A stretch of 8,991 bases of DNA from an uncultured Agathobaculum sp. (GTDB taxonomy: Bacteria; Bacillota; Clostridia; Oscillospirales; Butyricicoccaceae). Under the pieces are notes generated by a model. That model was not told where the DNA came from. It was given only the letters and a program-made list of their open reading frames with translations, and ran no database searches. Shown in pieces: positions 1 to 6,572 of the stretch. Both the position numbers and the translations under genes were made by a program. How positions within the stretch are numbered: the first letter of the stretch is position 1; each line of letters begins with the position of its first letter. The stretch spans positions 1 to 8,991 of the forward strand of contig CALWEB010000022.1 in assembly GCA_944376955.1 (NCBI GenBank), written 5' to 3'.

Positions 1-1
1 C

Positions 2-337
2 GGCACGGCCATCAGCCATACGGCGAACAGCCCCAATTTTACTATCAACCAGCCGGGTGTCTATACGCTTGCTTTTAACGGAGGCTTTGCACCGGGGAAA
101 AGCGTTAGTTTCCCACTCAACCTCAGCACGGTGGCGCAGCTCAATGGTACCGGTTTGCCGGGGGCTGCAGCGCAGCATAATTTTACCAATCCAAATGATG
201 TGGTCAATCAATCTTTCACCATACCGTTTGAGGTATCCTCTACGCCGGCAACGCTGCAAGTAGTCAGTACGGCGACCGGATTTTTGTACAGCAATATTTC
301 CGCAACCGTGACCAGAAACGGGAATATCCCGTCCTGA
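2..337 (+). CDS. Partial secreted protein, C-terminal domain like that of BclA/collagen-like exosporium proteins
   Basis: The reading frame is open from the left edge, so the N-terminal part, where collagen-like Gly-X-Y repeats would be expected, lies outside the window. The visible 111 residues are rich in Thr, Ser, Asn, Val and Phe, with no cysteine and no charged clusters. An early FTINQPGVYTLAF stretch resembles the 'F-x-I-x-x-x-G-x-Y-x-x-x-F' strand that opens the TNF/C1q-like jelly roll of BclA-type proteins. Later come a VPG-like 'LNGTGLPG' turn, an ATLQVVST strand and a final ISATVTRNG strand, all in the order expected for that fold. In Bacillus such proteins form the hair-like outer nap of the spore. 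Alternatives are a phage-tail or other surface adhesin beta-domain. The fold assignment rests on pattern recognition, and no repeats are visible to confirm it. The stop is TGA at 335-337, followed closely by a terminator. Confidence 0.5.
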   Translation, partial: GTAISHTANSPNFTINQPGVYTLAFNGGFAPGKSVSFPLNLSTVAQLNGTGLPGAAAQHNFTNPNDVVNQSFTIPFEVSSTPATLQVVSTATGFLYSNISATVTRNGNIPS

Positions 338-372
338 AACATCCGCAGCAAACGCATGAATCTGTTATCCGG

Positions 373-417
373 CAGGATCCGGCCGCTTATGAGGCCGGAT
401 CCTGTTTCGTTTTGTTG
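373..417 (+). terminator. Rho-independent terminator of the exosporium-like gene
   Basis: A perfect 12-bp stem is formed by 373-384 (CAGGATCCGGCC) and 393-404, with an 8-base loop. It is followed by a T-rich tail, TTTCGTTTTGTTG. It lies 36 bases after the stop codon at 337 and separates this gene from the next promoter. Confidence 0.85.
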
Positions 418-487
418 TAATGATTTCAAAAAAAGACGTTTCTGAGCCAAAATACGTATAAATGTGTTCGACTTCCCATCAGGAGTG

Positions 488-496
488 TGTTATACT
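488..496 (+). promoter_or_regulatory. Extended -10 promoter of the zinc-ribbon/degV operon
   Basis: TG at 488-489, one base, then TATACT at 491-496 form an extended -10 element (TGn-TATAAT type). The best -35 candidate, TTCGAC at 467-472 with an 18-base gap, is poor, as is common when the TG extension is present. A second -10-like TATAAA occurs at 457-462. The predicted start of transcription near 503 leaves a leader of about 57 bases before ATG 560. Confidence 0.6.
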
Positions 497-559
497 GGAC
501 TCACTCAAAGAGCATCCGCTGAAAACGTGAATGGATGCACGGAAAAGAAGGGGAACGGC

Positions 560-748
560 ATGACGATTTTAACCTGTGAATGCGGAAATGAAATTTATAT
601 TATGGATGAGACCGAGGCTACTGTATGGCAGTGTGATGCCTGTGGCCAGTGGTATGATTTTTTTGGCGTAAAAGTGACCCCGCCGGAAGAACGCGAAACC
701 AAGCCGTCGCCCCATTTGATCAACTGGAGCGCCGGTGAAGATTTATAA
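560..748 (+). CDS. Small four-cysteine (zinc-ribbon-like) protein, 62 aa
   Basis: I do not recognise a named family. The protein has two cysteine pairs: C6-x-C8 followed by Gly-Asn, and C25-x2-C28 followed by Gly-Gln-Trp. This spacing suits a single structural zinc site, so a cytoplasmic zinc-ribbon fold is inferred. No signal peptide or membrane segment is present, and the C-terminal third is polar and probably flexible. ATG 560 is chosen because AAGGGGA (548-554) sits 5 bases upstream. An in-frame GTG at 464 lies before the promoter's -10 element and would not be transcribed from it. The stop TAA overlaps the ribosome binding site of the following degV-family gene, so the two are very likely co-transcribed and translationally linked. 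Whether the protein works with DegV is unknown. Confidence 0.75.
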   Translation: MTILTCECGNEIYIMDETEATVWQCDACGQWYDFFGVKVTPPEERETKPSPHLINWSAGEDL

Positions 749-754
749 AAGGTG
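747..754 (+). promoter_or_regulatory. Ribosome binding site fixing the DegV start
   Basis: AAAAGGTG lies 6 bases before ATG 761 and overlaps the upstream gene's stop codon at 746-748. A GTG at 752, also in frame, falls inside this site and so is unlikely to be the start. Confidence 0.7.
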
Positions 755-760
755 AACTGT

Positions 761-1648
761 ATGAACAAACAGAAGATTGCATTGCTGACGGATTCGTGCG
801 CGGATATCCCGCAGGCAATGATACGCCACGATCCGATTTATGTGGTGCCGCTCAAACTGATTTTTTCGGATGGCGAGTATGCAGACGGCGTGGATATCAC
901 ACCGTCCGAGGTGTATCGCAGGTTACCGCAGGAGATCCCGAAAACAACCCTGCCGGACGGGGCTTCCGTGGAACAGGCGTTTGCGCAGATCAAGCAGGCA
1001 GGCTACACGAAGGTGTTGGCAATTCATCTGTCCGGCGGATTGAGCGGCACCAGCAATTTGGTGCGCCTGATCGGTGAACAGACAGTGGGACTTGAGGTGG
1101 CGGTATTCGACAGCTTGAGCGGTTCGCTGGGCATCGGTATGACGGTGATGCAGGCGGCGCGCTGGATCGAAGAAGGCTGGTCATGGACCGAACTATTGCG
1201 CGCTGTACCTGCCTTGATGCGGGACACGCATGTATTCTTTTGTGTGGACACGCTCGAATACTTGCAGAAAGGCGGACGGATTGGCAAAATTGCAGCGATT
1301 GCGGGAACGCTGCTGCAGATCAAACCGATCATTTCTTTCACACCGGAAGGGGAATTGGTCAGCGTTGCCAAAATTCGCGGACGGAAAGCTGCTATGCAGA
1401 AGATGGTGCAGCTTGCCGCGGCTCTGGTGCCGCGCGGCGTGCCGTTTAATCTGGCGGTGGCGCATGGGGATGCGCCGGCGGAACTGAAGGAGATCCGGGA
1501 GCTGGCGCGGAAAAGCCTGCCGGATTATCTGCATTTGATGGAGGGGGAAATCGACTGCACGCTCGGTGCATATGTGGGGCCGCACCTGTTGGGTGTAGGT
1601 GTGCAGATGCTCACCGGTGCTTTTTCTGCCGCCGGCAAAGAAAATTAA
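761..1648 (+). CDS. DegV family fatty-acid-binding protein
   Basis: This 295-aa protein has the usual length and organisation of the DegV family, cytoplasmic proteins that bind a fatty acid between two domains. Characterised family members of the FakB type present the fatty acid to the kinase FakA for phosphorylation and entry into phospholipid synthesis. The N-terminal TDSCAD motif (10-15), the KTTLPD stretch (61-66, equivalent to the common KTSQPS) and HLSGGLSGT (89-97) line the lipid head-group site. GGRIG (171-175) and KPI (188-190) are also typical. The C-terminal motif, usually GxHxGPG, appears in altered form as YVGPHLLGVG (271-280), so the details of the carboxylate site may differ. 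No fakA gene is in the window, so the role in fatty-acid handling is from the family only. The protein is co-directional with the 62-aa four-cysteine gene, 12 bases upstream. Confidence 0.93.
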   Translation: MNKQKIALLTDSCADIPQAMIRHDPIYVVPLKLIFSDGEYADGVDITPSEVYRRLPQEIPKTTLPDGASVEQAFAQIKQAGYTKVLAIHLSGGLSGTSNLVRLIGEQTVGLEVAVFDSLSGSLGIGMTVMQAARWIEEGWSWTELLRAVPALMRDTHVFFCVDTLEYLQKGGRIGKIAAIAGTLLQIKPIISFTPEGELVSVAKIRGRKAAMQKMVQLAAALVPRGVPFNLAVAHGDAPAELKEIRELARKSLPDYLHLMEGEIDCTLGAYVGPHLLGVGVQMLTGAFSAAGKEN

Positions 1649-1679
1649 CGGTACTGTAACTTTTGTATTGCGGTTTTAA

Positions 1680-1688
1680 TGCTATAAT
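1680..1688 (+). promoter_or_regulatory. Extended -10 promoter of the polysaccharide deacetylase gene
   Basis: TG at 1680-1681 plus one base and a perfect TATAAT at 1683-1688 make a full-consensus extended -10. No good -35 is found at 16-18 bases upstream (CTTTTG at 1660-1665 is the position for a 17-base gap). I see no clear terminator between degV and this promoter, so some readthrough from degV is possible. Confidence 0.75.
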
Positions 1689-1742
1689 AAACCAATAGAG
1701 AACGCATATAAACAATAATAGGTAGGAAGGAATGAACGGAAA

Positions 1743-3554
1743 ATGGCATATCAATCGGCGTACCGGGGAACTTACCGGCGCCATCGTCATCGTCGCCGCA
1801 ACAGCCACTATGGGGTGCTGATCGCACTGATTTTGGTGGTGATCATTGCGGTACCGGTTGCGTTTCGTGTGGTCAAGGGAATATCCAGTGCGGTTTTTGG
1901 TGGGGATCGGAACCAGTTGGTATTCCAGATTGACAACAGCCGTGCATTTGCAGATGGCAAAGCCGTCGATCTAAACGGCGCGGCACCGTATCGGGACAAC
2001 AGCGGAAACGTTTTTGTGTCGGTAAACTCTCTGTGTGATTATTTGGGATTGGAACTGTCCTGGGAAGAAAGCAATCAAACCGCTGTACTGACCAGCCAGA
2101 TGGATACGCTGCGCACGCAGGTGAACAGCAAAACCATACAGTTTAACGATGAGAAGAAGACCATATCGGTCGCGCCCGTGATGAAGGATAACGTGGCTTA
2201 TGTGCCGGTGCGCGATATCTGTCAGGCATTTGGCTGGCAGGTTGGCGAACTGGGTGCGGATATGGGCGATCTGGTCGTGATTTCGCAGTCCAAAAAAGAT
2301 TTGGATGATGAACGGCTGGGCAAGGTGGCAGATGAGGCACTTAACGTGCTTGGCCCATCAGAGCAGCAGCTGGTTTCCGGCAGTGTGTTGATGCGCACGG
2401 ATTCGGATAAGTTGCAATATCAGGGCGAAGTCCGGCAAATGACGGAGCAGGGCGAACATCGCGGCATCCCGGTCGTAGAACGGGATGGGGTGCAATATGT
2501 GCCGCTCAGCGCCGCCATCACCACCCTGGGCGGTACGGCATCGTTTGACGGCGGCCGTGAGTGGACGGTGGAATTTCAGGGCGTGCAGGCGACCGTCCGG
2601 ACCAACGGCAAAGCCGAGGTGGACGGCAAGCGCGTCAGGGGCGACAACTTCGAAGCGTTTACCGAGGATGATACCGGACGGTTCTATGTGTCCGCACCGC
2701 TGTTTGCGGAATTGATTGGGAAAGCATATACCGGGCTGGAGGATGGCGCGTTTGTTCTCGCGGTCACCTCGCTCGATGGCTTTGACAGCCAGAAGGCATA
2801 TCTGTCCGCGCAGACGAACGGCTTGACGCAGGCAGTGAGCGCGAATATCCCGGATGCGGATGTCTATATCGCCTTGACCTTTGACGACGGCCCGACCGGC
2901 GCGATCGACGGATACCCCAACGGCCTGACGGCGCATCTGCTCGATGGGCTGAAAGAACGCGGCGCCCATGCCACCTTCTTTATGGTGGGCGATCGCGTCA
3001 ATATGTTCAGCAGCACGCTGCCGCGACTGGTGTCGGAAGGGCATGAACTCGGCAACCATACCATGACGCATCCGATGCAGCATTTGACCGGCTTGAGCAA
3101 GGATGGCATCCAGCAGGAGATCACTTCTGCAACGAGTACGATCAACGAAAAGGCAGGTCAGCCTCCCACGGTACTGCGTCCGGTGGGTGGCGGCGTCAAC
3201 AGTGATGTAAAGGCAGTGGCCAAGGAACTGGGCCTGCCGATCATCAACTGGAATGTCGATACGCAGGATTGGAAAAACCGAAACAAGCAAAGCGTACATG
3301 ACGCGATTGTCAACGCGGCGGATGGGTCGGTTGTGCTGATGCATGATTTGTACCCGACCTCGGTGGAAGGTGCCTTGTCTGCCATTGATGAGCTGCAGAG
3401 CCGGACGGATAAAACATATGCGTTCGTAACAGTGTCCGAGCTGGCAGCGGTCAAGGGCATTACGTTGGAACCCGGCGTGGTGTACAATGGGCTGACCGAT
3501 AAGGTTGCCCAGCAAATTGCAGACGGCACGTATGCGCCGACAGAGTTTACCTGA
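1743..3554 (+). CDS. Membrane-anchored polysaccharide deacetylase (NodB domain) with two copper-amine-oxidase-type N-terminal modules
   Basis: This 603-aa protein starts with a strongly basic tail (Arg/His-rich, residues 8-19) and one membrane helix at about 24-44, so the rest lies outside the cell. Residues about 60-182 and 245-345 look like copper-amine-oxidase N-terminal-like modules (PF07833 type), with FVSVNSLCDYLG and YVPVRDICQAFGW as hallmarks. These modules are common in clostridial wall proteins and are thought to help bind the envelope. The catalytic NodB domain spans about 374-570. It contains TFDDGP (379-384, catalytic base D381, metal ligand D382), HTMTH (439-443, metal ligands H439 and H443), RP (479-480), NVDTQDW (504-510) and LMHD (532-535), so all five motifs are present and activity is expected. 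Likely substrates are N-acetylated peptidoglycan or another surface glycan; which one cannot be told. AGGAAGG (1724-1730) is 12 bases from ATG 1743, somewhat far; ATG 1732 is out of frame and soon stops. Confidence 0.92.
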   Translation: MAYQSAYRGTYRRHRHRRRNSHYGVLIALILVVIIAVPVAFRVVKGISSAVFGGDRNQLVFQIDNSRAFADGKAVDLNGAAPYRDNSGNVFVSVNSLCDYLGLELSWEESNQTAVLTSQMDTLRTQVNSKTIQFNDEKKTISVAPVMKDNVAYVPVRDICQAFGWQVGELGADMGDLVVISQSKKDLDDERLGKVADEALNVLGPSEQQLVSGSVLMRTDSDKLQYQGEVRQMTEQGEHRGIPVVERDGVQYVPLSAAITTLGGTASFDGGREWTVEFQGVQATVRTNGKAEVDGKRVRGDNFEAFTEDDTGRFYVSAPLFAELIGKAYTGLEDGAFVLAVTSLDGFDSQKAYLSAQTNGLTQAVSANIPDADVYIALTFDDGPTGAIDGYPNGLTAHLLDGLKERGAHATFFMVGDRVNMFSSTLPRLVSEGHELGNHTMTHPMQHLTGLSKDGIQQEITSATSTINEKAGQPPTVLRPVGGGVNSDVKAVAKELGLPIINWNVDTQDWKNRNKQSVHDAIVNAADGSVVLMHDLYPTSVEGALSAIDELQSRTDKTYAFVTVSELAAVKGITLEPGVVYNGLTDKVAQQIADGTYAPTEFT

Positions 3555-3593
3555 CAGCAAAGCTGGATGGGAAAATCACAAAGAGACAAATAG

Positions 3594-3634
3594 GCCGCCG
3601 GCCCTGTTGTACAGGGCCGGCGGCTTCTTTTTCT
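3594..3634 (+). terminator. Rho-independent terminator of the deacetylase gene
   Basis: A perfect 14-bp G+C-rich stem joins 3594-3607 (GCCGCCGGCCCTGT) and 3611-3624 across a 3-base loop. It is followed by TTCTTTTTCT. It starts 39 bases after the stop codon. Confidence 0.92.
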
Positions 3635-3677
3635 ATGTTGATTGGTATAGAGGCTCATCGGCTACTCCCACATGACG

Positions 3678-3714
3678 AAAAAGAAGGCAGGCATTTTTTG
3701 CCTGCCTTCTTTTT
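3678..3714. terminator. Bidirectional terminator between convergent genes
   Basis: AAAAAGAAGGCAGGC (3678-3692) pairs perfectly with 3700-3714 around a 7-base A/T loop. The 10-bp G+C-containing core is flanked by an A5 tract on the left and a T5 tract on the right, so the hairpin ends in a U tract on either strand. It is 24 bases beyond the stop of the carboxypeptidase gene on the minus strand, and also backs up the deacetylase terminator on the plus strand. Confidence 0.9.
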
Positions 3715-3738
3715 GTGTGATAGGATACGAAATGTGGG

Positions 3739-5241
3739 TTATCTGCGCCGCCTGCGCTGGTAATTGGAGTTTTCATACCGCGAACGCAGGTTTTTGCGCT
3801 GCTTGCGGCGGCGGATTCCGCCGAAAGTCAAATTGAACAGGATATACAGAACGACGAATACAGCGAGTACGATCAGGATAACCTTGAATACCGTGCTTTG
3901 GAAGAAATTACTCAACTTATCGGCATAGTAGAGAACCGGGCTCATAGCCACGTCGCTGAGTGCGACCAATTCGACCGTGCCATAATCCATGCCGTCGTAA
4001 GAATAGGTGACGCTGCCAATCACATCGCCTGCCTTGATCGGGGCATCCACGCTTTCCGGTGCAGTGATGACAGGGTCTTTGGTGAGCAGTTCCATGTCGA
4101 GGTCTGCCGGGACGAGGGACACCAGATCGCTCTTTGCGGTCAGCACCAGCTTGTCCGTATCGGTGGACAAGCGAACGTTAATCTGTTTGATCGTGTCGCC
4201 CTGTTTGACCAGTGTTTTTGAAGTGAATTTTTCGAAGCCCCATTTGCACAGTGCGCTGGTGTCGGTGAAGCTGGCTGCCACTTCGGGGTATTCGCTGGAC
4301 TGGTCGTCGCAGCCCATAACGACAGAATACAGTTTGGCGTCGCCGTATTCCGCGTAGCCAACAAAGCAGTTACCCGCCTGCGAGGTATGGCCTGTCTTGA
4401 TGCCTTTGCAGTAAGGGTATGCGTATGGTGCATAGGAGCTGAAGATCAGCATGTTTGTGGTGTAGATTTTTCGCTCCTCGTGCATATTGGTCTTTGCCAT
4501 CTTGTGCTGCACGGTGTCCACAATGTTGGTGAAGGTTTCGTCCTGCATGGCCGCATAGGCGATCTTGTACAGGTCGCGTGCGGTGGAGTAGTGGTCATCC
4601 TCGTGCAGGCCGCAGGGGTTGGAAAAATGTGTGCCGGTGCAGCCAAGCTCGGTCGCGCGCTGATTCATCATATCAACGAAGTTTTCCCATGTGCCGCCGA
4701 CATGGCGGGCGAGCATATAGGCTGCCTCGTTGGCTGAGGGCAGCATGAGCGCGTACAGCAGGTCAATGACCGTCACCTGTTCGCCTTCTTTGATGTTGGC
4801 GGTGGAACTGTCCGCGCTGACATTTTCAAAGTCCACCGCTTCGGCGGTGACCGTTTCGTTGAGGTCGGTCACGTTTTCCAGCGTCAGGAGCGCTGTCATG
4901 ATCTTTGTGGTCGAGGCTGGGTAGCGGCGCTCGTCCGCGTTTTTCTCATACAGCACCATCCCGGAGTCCGGGCTGATCAGCAGCGCCGCTTCTGCGTTGA
5001 GCGTGGGCGCGCCGGAAGCGGCAGCAATGACGTTGGAATTGTCCGCTTGGGTGGCGGTGTCGCTGCCTTCTGTGGTGCCGCTGTCCTCCGTGCTGTTGGT
5101 ATCATCGGTGTCATATGAATCCGAAACGGTGTCCGTATCGTCCGGCGCAGCAAAGGCCTGCGGCAGCGGGATTGCAGAAAACAGCAAAATGCAGCACAGG
5201 GCAAGCGCAGCGAACCGGTTCCAAAGCTTGTTATTTTTCAT
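3739..5241 (-). CDS. dacF: D-alanyl-D-alanine carboxypeptidase, DacF/PBP5-type, with C-terminal membrane helix
   Basis: This 500-aa serine-type enzyme removes the terminal D-Ala from peptidoglycan stem peptides outside the membrane. A signal peptide (residues 1-31, AFA cleavage site) leads into an acidic Asp/Ser/Thr-rich linker of about 38 residues. The S11 peptidase domain has all three active-site motifs: STTK (110-113, nucleophile S110, base K113), SAN (169-171) and KTG (282-284). Residues about 345-430 match the beta-rich domain following PBP5-type catalytic domains. The end differs from the usual short amphipathic anchor: a true membrane helix (about 452-473) is followed by a very basic tail ending in five arginines. 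ATG 5241 is preferred over an upstream in-frame start because the signal peptide begins there and GGGGGA (5247-5252) lies 5 bases before it. The gene overlaps the preceding 79-aa gene by 11 bases. The symbol is by family resemblance; it could equally be called dacA/dacB-like. Confidence 0.92.
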   Translation of the reverse strand: MKNNKLWNRFAALALCCILLFSAIPLPQAFAAPDDTDTVSDSYDTDDTNSTEDSGTTEGSDTATQADNSNVIAAASGAPTLNAEAALLISPDSGMVLYEKNADERRYPASTTKIMTALLTLENVTDLNETVTAEAVDFENVSADSSTANIKEGEQVTVIDLLYALMLPSANEAAYMLARHVGGTWENFVDMMNQRATELGCTGTHFSNPCGLHEDDHYSTARDLYKIAYAAMQDETFTNIVDTVQHKMAKTNMHEERKIYTTNMLIFSSYAPYAYPYCKGIKTGHTSQAGNCFVGYAEYGDAKLYSVVMGCDDQSSEYPEVAASFTDTSALCKWGFEKFTSKTLVKQGDTIKQINVRLSTDTDKLVLTAKSDLVSLVPADLDMELLTKDPVITAPESVDAPIKAGDVIGSVTYSYDGMDYGTVELVALSDVAMSPVLYYADKLSNFFQSTVFKVILIVLAVFVVLYILFNLTFGGIRRRKQRKNLRSRYENSNYQRRRRR

Positions 5242-5470
5242 CGGTATCCCCCAGCGAGAAATCTGCATCTGTGAAATGGCCGCGCAGTGCCGCGGGTTTG
5301 GGCGGCACCCGGCGCAGGGGGTCATATCGGAACGCACGGCAGTGGTCCGTGCCGTCTACCACGCCGCGGCGGCGGCAGGCAATGCGCTGGCCATCGGCCA
5401 GCGGCGTGCCGTGCGCACAGTAAGTACAGCGCGGTTCTATATCTTTTCGCAGCAGCTTTTTCAGCTTCAT
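5231..5470 (-). CDS. Small four-cysteine protein of unknown function, 79 aa
   Basis: The protein is basic and soluble, with C15-x2-C18, then C32 and C44, a pattern that suggests a zinc-binding knuckle. After the last cysteine comes a distinctive FRYDPLRRVPPKPA stretch (residues 47-60). From memory, similar short proteins with a 'C-x2-C ... C-x-x-F-x-YDPL-x-R-x-P' layout occur in other clostridial genomes, but I know of no assigned function. The start is set at ATG 5470 because GGAGTGA (5479-5485) is 8 bases upstream; a GTG at 5482 lies within that site. The gene is 38 bases after the ylbJ-like stop, and its last 11 bases overlap the carboxypeptidase start, which indicates co-transcription and probable translational coupling. 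A role linked to cell-wall work or sporulation is only suggested by position. Confidence 0.8.
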   Translation of the reverse strand: MKLKKLLRKDIEPRCTYCAHGTPLADGQRIACRRRGVVDGTDHCRAFRYDPLRRVPPKPAALRGHFTDADFSLGDTDEK

Positions 5471-5478
5471 GCGGCGGG

Positions 5479-5485
5479 TCACTCC
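5479..5485 (-). promoter_or_regulatory. Ribosome binding site fixing the 79-aa gene's start
   Basis: GGAGTGA on the minus strand is placed 8 bases before ATG 5470. It contains the alternative in-frame GTG (5480-5482), which argues against that codon as the start. Confidence 0.65.
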
Positions 5486-5507
5486 AATCTAATGTACTGT
5501 GAGACCC

Positions 5508-5513
5508 ATTATA
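5508..5513 (-). promoter_or_regulatory. Possible internal promoter -10 before the 79-aa gene and dacF
   Basis: A perfect TATAAT occurs on the minus strand at 5513-5508, overlapping the end of the ylbJ-like gene and 37 bases before the 79-aa start. The -35 region (TGGAAA at 5536-5531, 17-base gap) is weak and there is no TG extension. It could let the carboxypeptidase be expressed without ylbJ, but chance occurrence in a locally A+T-rich stretch is possible. Confidence 0.45.
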
Positions 5514-6552
5514 TCGTATTTCTCGCTTTTTTTCCAGACCAAATTGCAAACAACAGCAAAAGCAAAATCAGGAAAGGGAGCGGAAGCCAATGCGTCATCC
5601 GCACGCTGCCCGAGGGGGCAAAAGCCGGCAGCGAGGCGGGGGAAATCCGGAACAGCAGGGCGGTCAGGGCGGCGGCCAGAGCACCATGCAGCAGTTTACA
5701 GGCGGCAAAGCATTGCATGGACAGGCCGACCGGCTCGGCCAACGCACGGGCTTGAAACTGCACCGCCAGGCCGCCGAATCCCAGCAGGAATGAGGCAAGT
5801 GTCAGCTTGACGCCGTCCGGCAGGGGCAGCGGACCGAGCGCATCCAGACCGGAGGTCAGTTCCAGTAAGCCGGAAAGCGCCTCTCCATCCGGAAGAAGGG
5901 ACAAAGCCGGCTGGATCAGATGCAGAAGAATGCAGAACACCGTGAGGAAAGCGGTGACTGTCAGGGCGGTGGAAGCGGCCTGCTGCACGACGGCGCAGAA
6001 AATGGCGGAAAAACTCTGGCGTTGTGCAGGGGCGGAGACCGGTGCCCTCGCAATAGGGCTGTCAGGCGACGCGGCACGGGCAGCAAACAGGCCGGTCAGC
6101 AGGGCGGACAGCAGATGGATGCCATACAGCACCGCGCCTGTGCGCGCACTGCCAAACAGGCTGAGCCCGGCAAGGCCAATGCAGAAACCGGGACTGGCAC
6201 AGTTGCAGAACGCATTGACGCGGGCGGCATCGCTTGGGGAGAGTGCGCCCTGCCGCAGCAGGTCGGCGGTGGTTGCCGTACCGACCGGATAGCCGCCGGT
6301 CAGACCGAGGATGACCGCAGGGGCAGCGGCGGGTGGCAGGCGGTACAGCAGAGCAAGCGGGCGCGCGGCGGGGCGGGTCAGTGCCTGCACCAGCCCGCTG
6401 CGTACCAGCAGGCCGCTGGCCAGAAAAAAGGGGAAGAGGGCGGGCAGCGCCTGTCCGGCGGCAAGCGCAAGTCCGTCGCGTACGCCGTCAGCGCAGGCGG
6501 CGGGAAAGAGCAGGAACGCCGCAAATAAGGCAAGAGACAAAAACAGCTTCAT
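5509..6552 (-). CDS. ylbJ: YlbJ-like sporulation integral membrane protein (nucleoside-recognition/gate family)
   Basis: This 347-aa protein is very hydrophobic, with roughly eight membrane segments (for example about 2-19, 34-53, 75-88, 140-160, 190-212, 284-303 and 324-338). Signature stretches of the YlbJ family are visible: GLTGGYPVGT (83-92, usually SGYPVGA), FCNCASPGFCIG (115-126, usually FCNNxxPxFIxG), ELTSGLDALG (231-240) and FGGLAVQFQ (259-267, usually FGGLSVxxQ). In Bacillus subtilis ylbJ is a sigma-E gene needed for proper spore formation; the transported or recognised substrate is not established. It is somewhat shorter than the roughly 400-aa Bacillus protein as I remember it. 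ATG 6552 is supported by GGAGGTG (6558-6564), 5 bases upstream. It is the first gene of a minus-strand operon with the 79-aa protein and carboxypeptidase, and is divergent from yqfC. The symbol is given by family resemblance. Confidence 0.78.
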   Translation of the reverse strand: MKLFLSLALFAAFLLFPAACADGVRDGLALAAGQALPALFPFFLASGLLVRSGLVQALTRPAARPLALLYRLPPAAAPAVILGLTGGYPVGTATTADLLRQGALSPSDAARVNAFCNCASPGFCIGLAGLSLFGSARTGAVLYGIHLLSALLTGLFAARAASPDSPIARAPVSAPAQRQSFSAIFCAVVQQAASTALTVTAFLTVFCILLHLIQPALSLLPDGEALSGLLELTSGLDALGPLPLPDGVKLTLASFLLGFGGLAVQFQARALAEPVGLSMQCFAACKLLHGALAAALTALLFRISPASLPAFAPSGSVRMTHWLPLPFLILLLLLFAIWSGKKARNTI

Positions 6553-6572
6553 GCACGCACCTCCGATGCATC

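Noticed and set aside
464..559. GTG 464 as an upstream start of the 62-aa protein.
   Set aside because: It lies upstream of the TATACT -10 element, lacks a ribosome binding site, and the added residues show no pattern. ATG 560 has a good site.
2358..3560. A 400-codon open frame on the minus strand opposite the deacetylase gene.
   Set aside because: The plus-strand frame has complete NodB motifs, a promoter and a terminator. The antisense frame has no recognisable domain and an implausible Arg/His/Cys-rich composition, so it is a shadow of G+C-rich codons.
4997..5755. A 252-codon plus-strand frame crossing the start of dacF, the 79-aa gene and the end of ylbJ.
   Set aside because: It runs antisense across three well-supported genes, has no ribosome binding site or family pattern, and is explained by codon bias of the opposite strand.
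5920..6528. Plus-strand frames rich in Arg, Gly and Gln within the ylbJ-like gene.
   Set aside because: They lie opposite a clear membrane protein and have a composition typical of antisense reading of Ala/Leu-rich genes.
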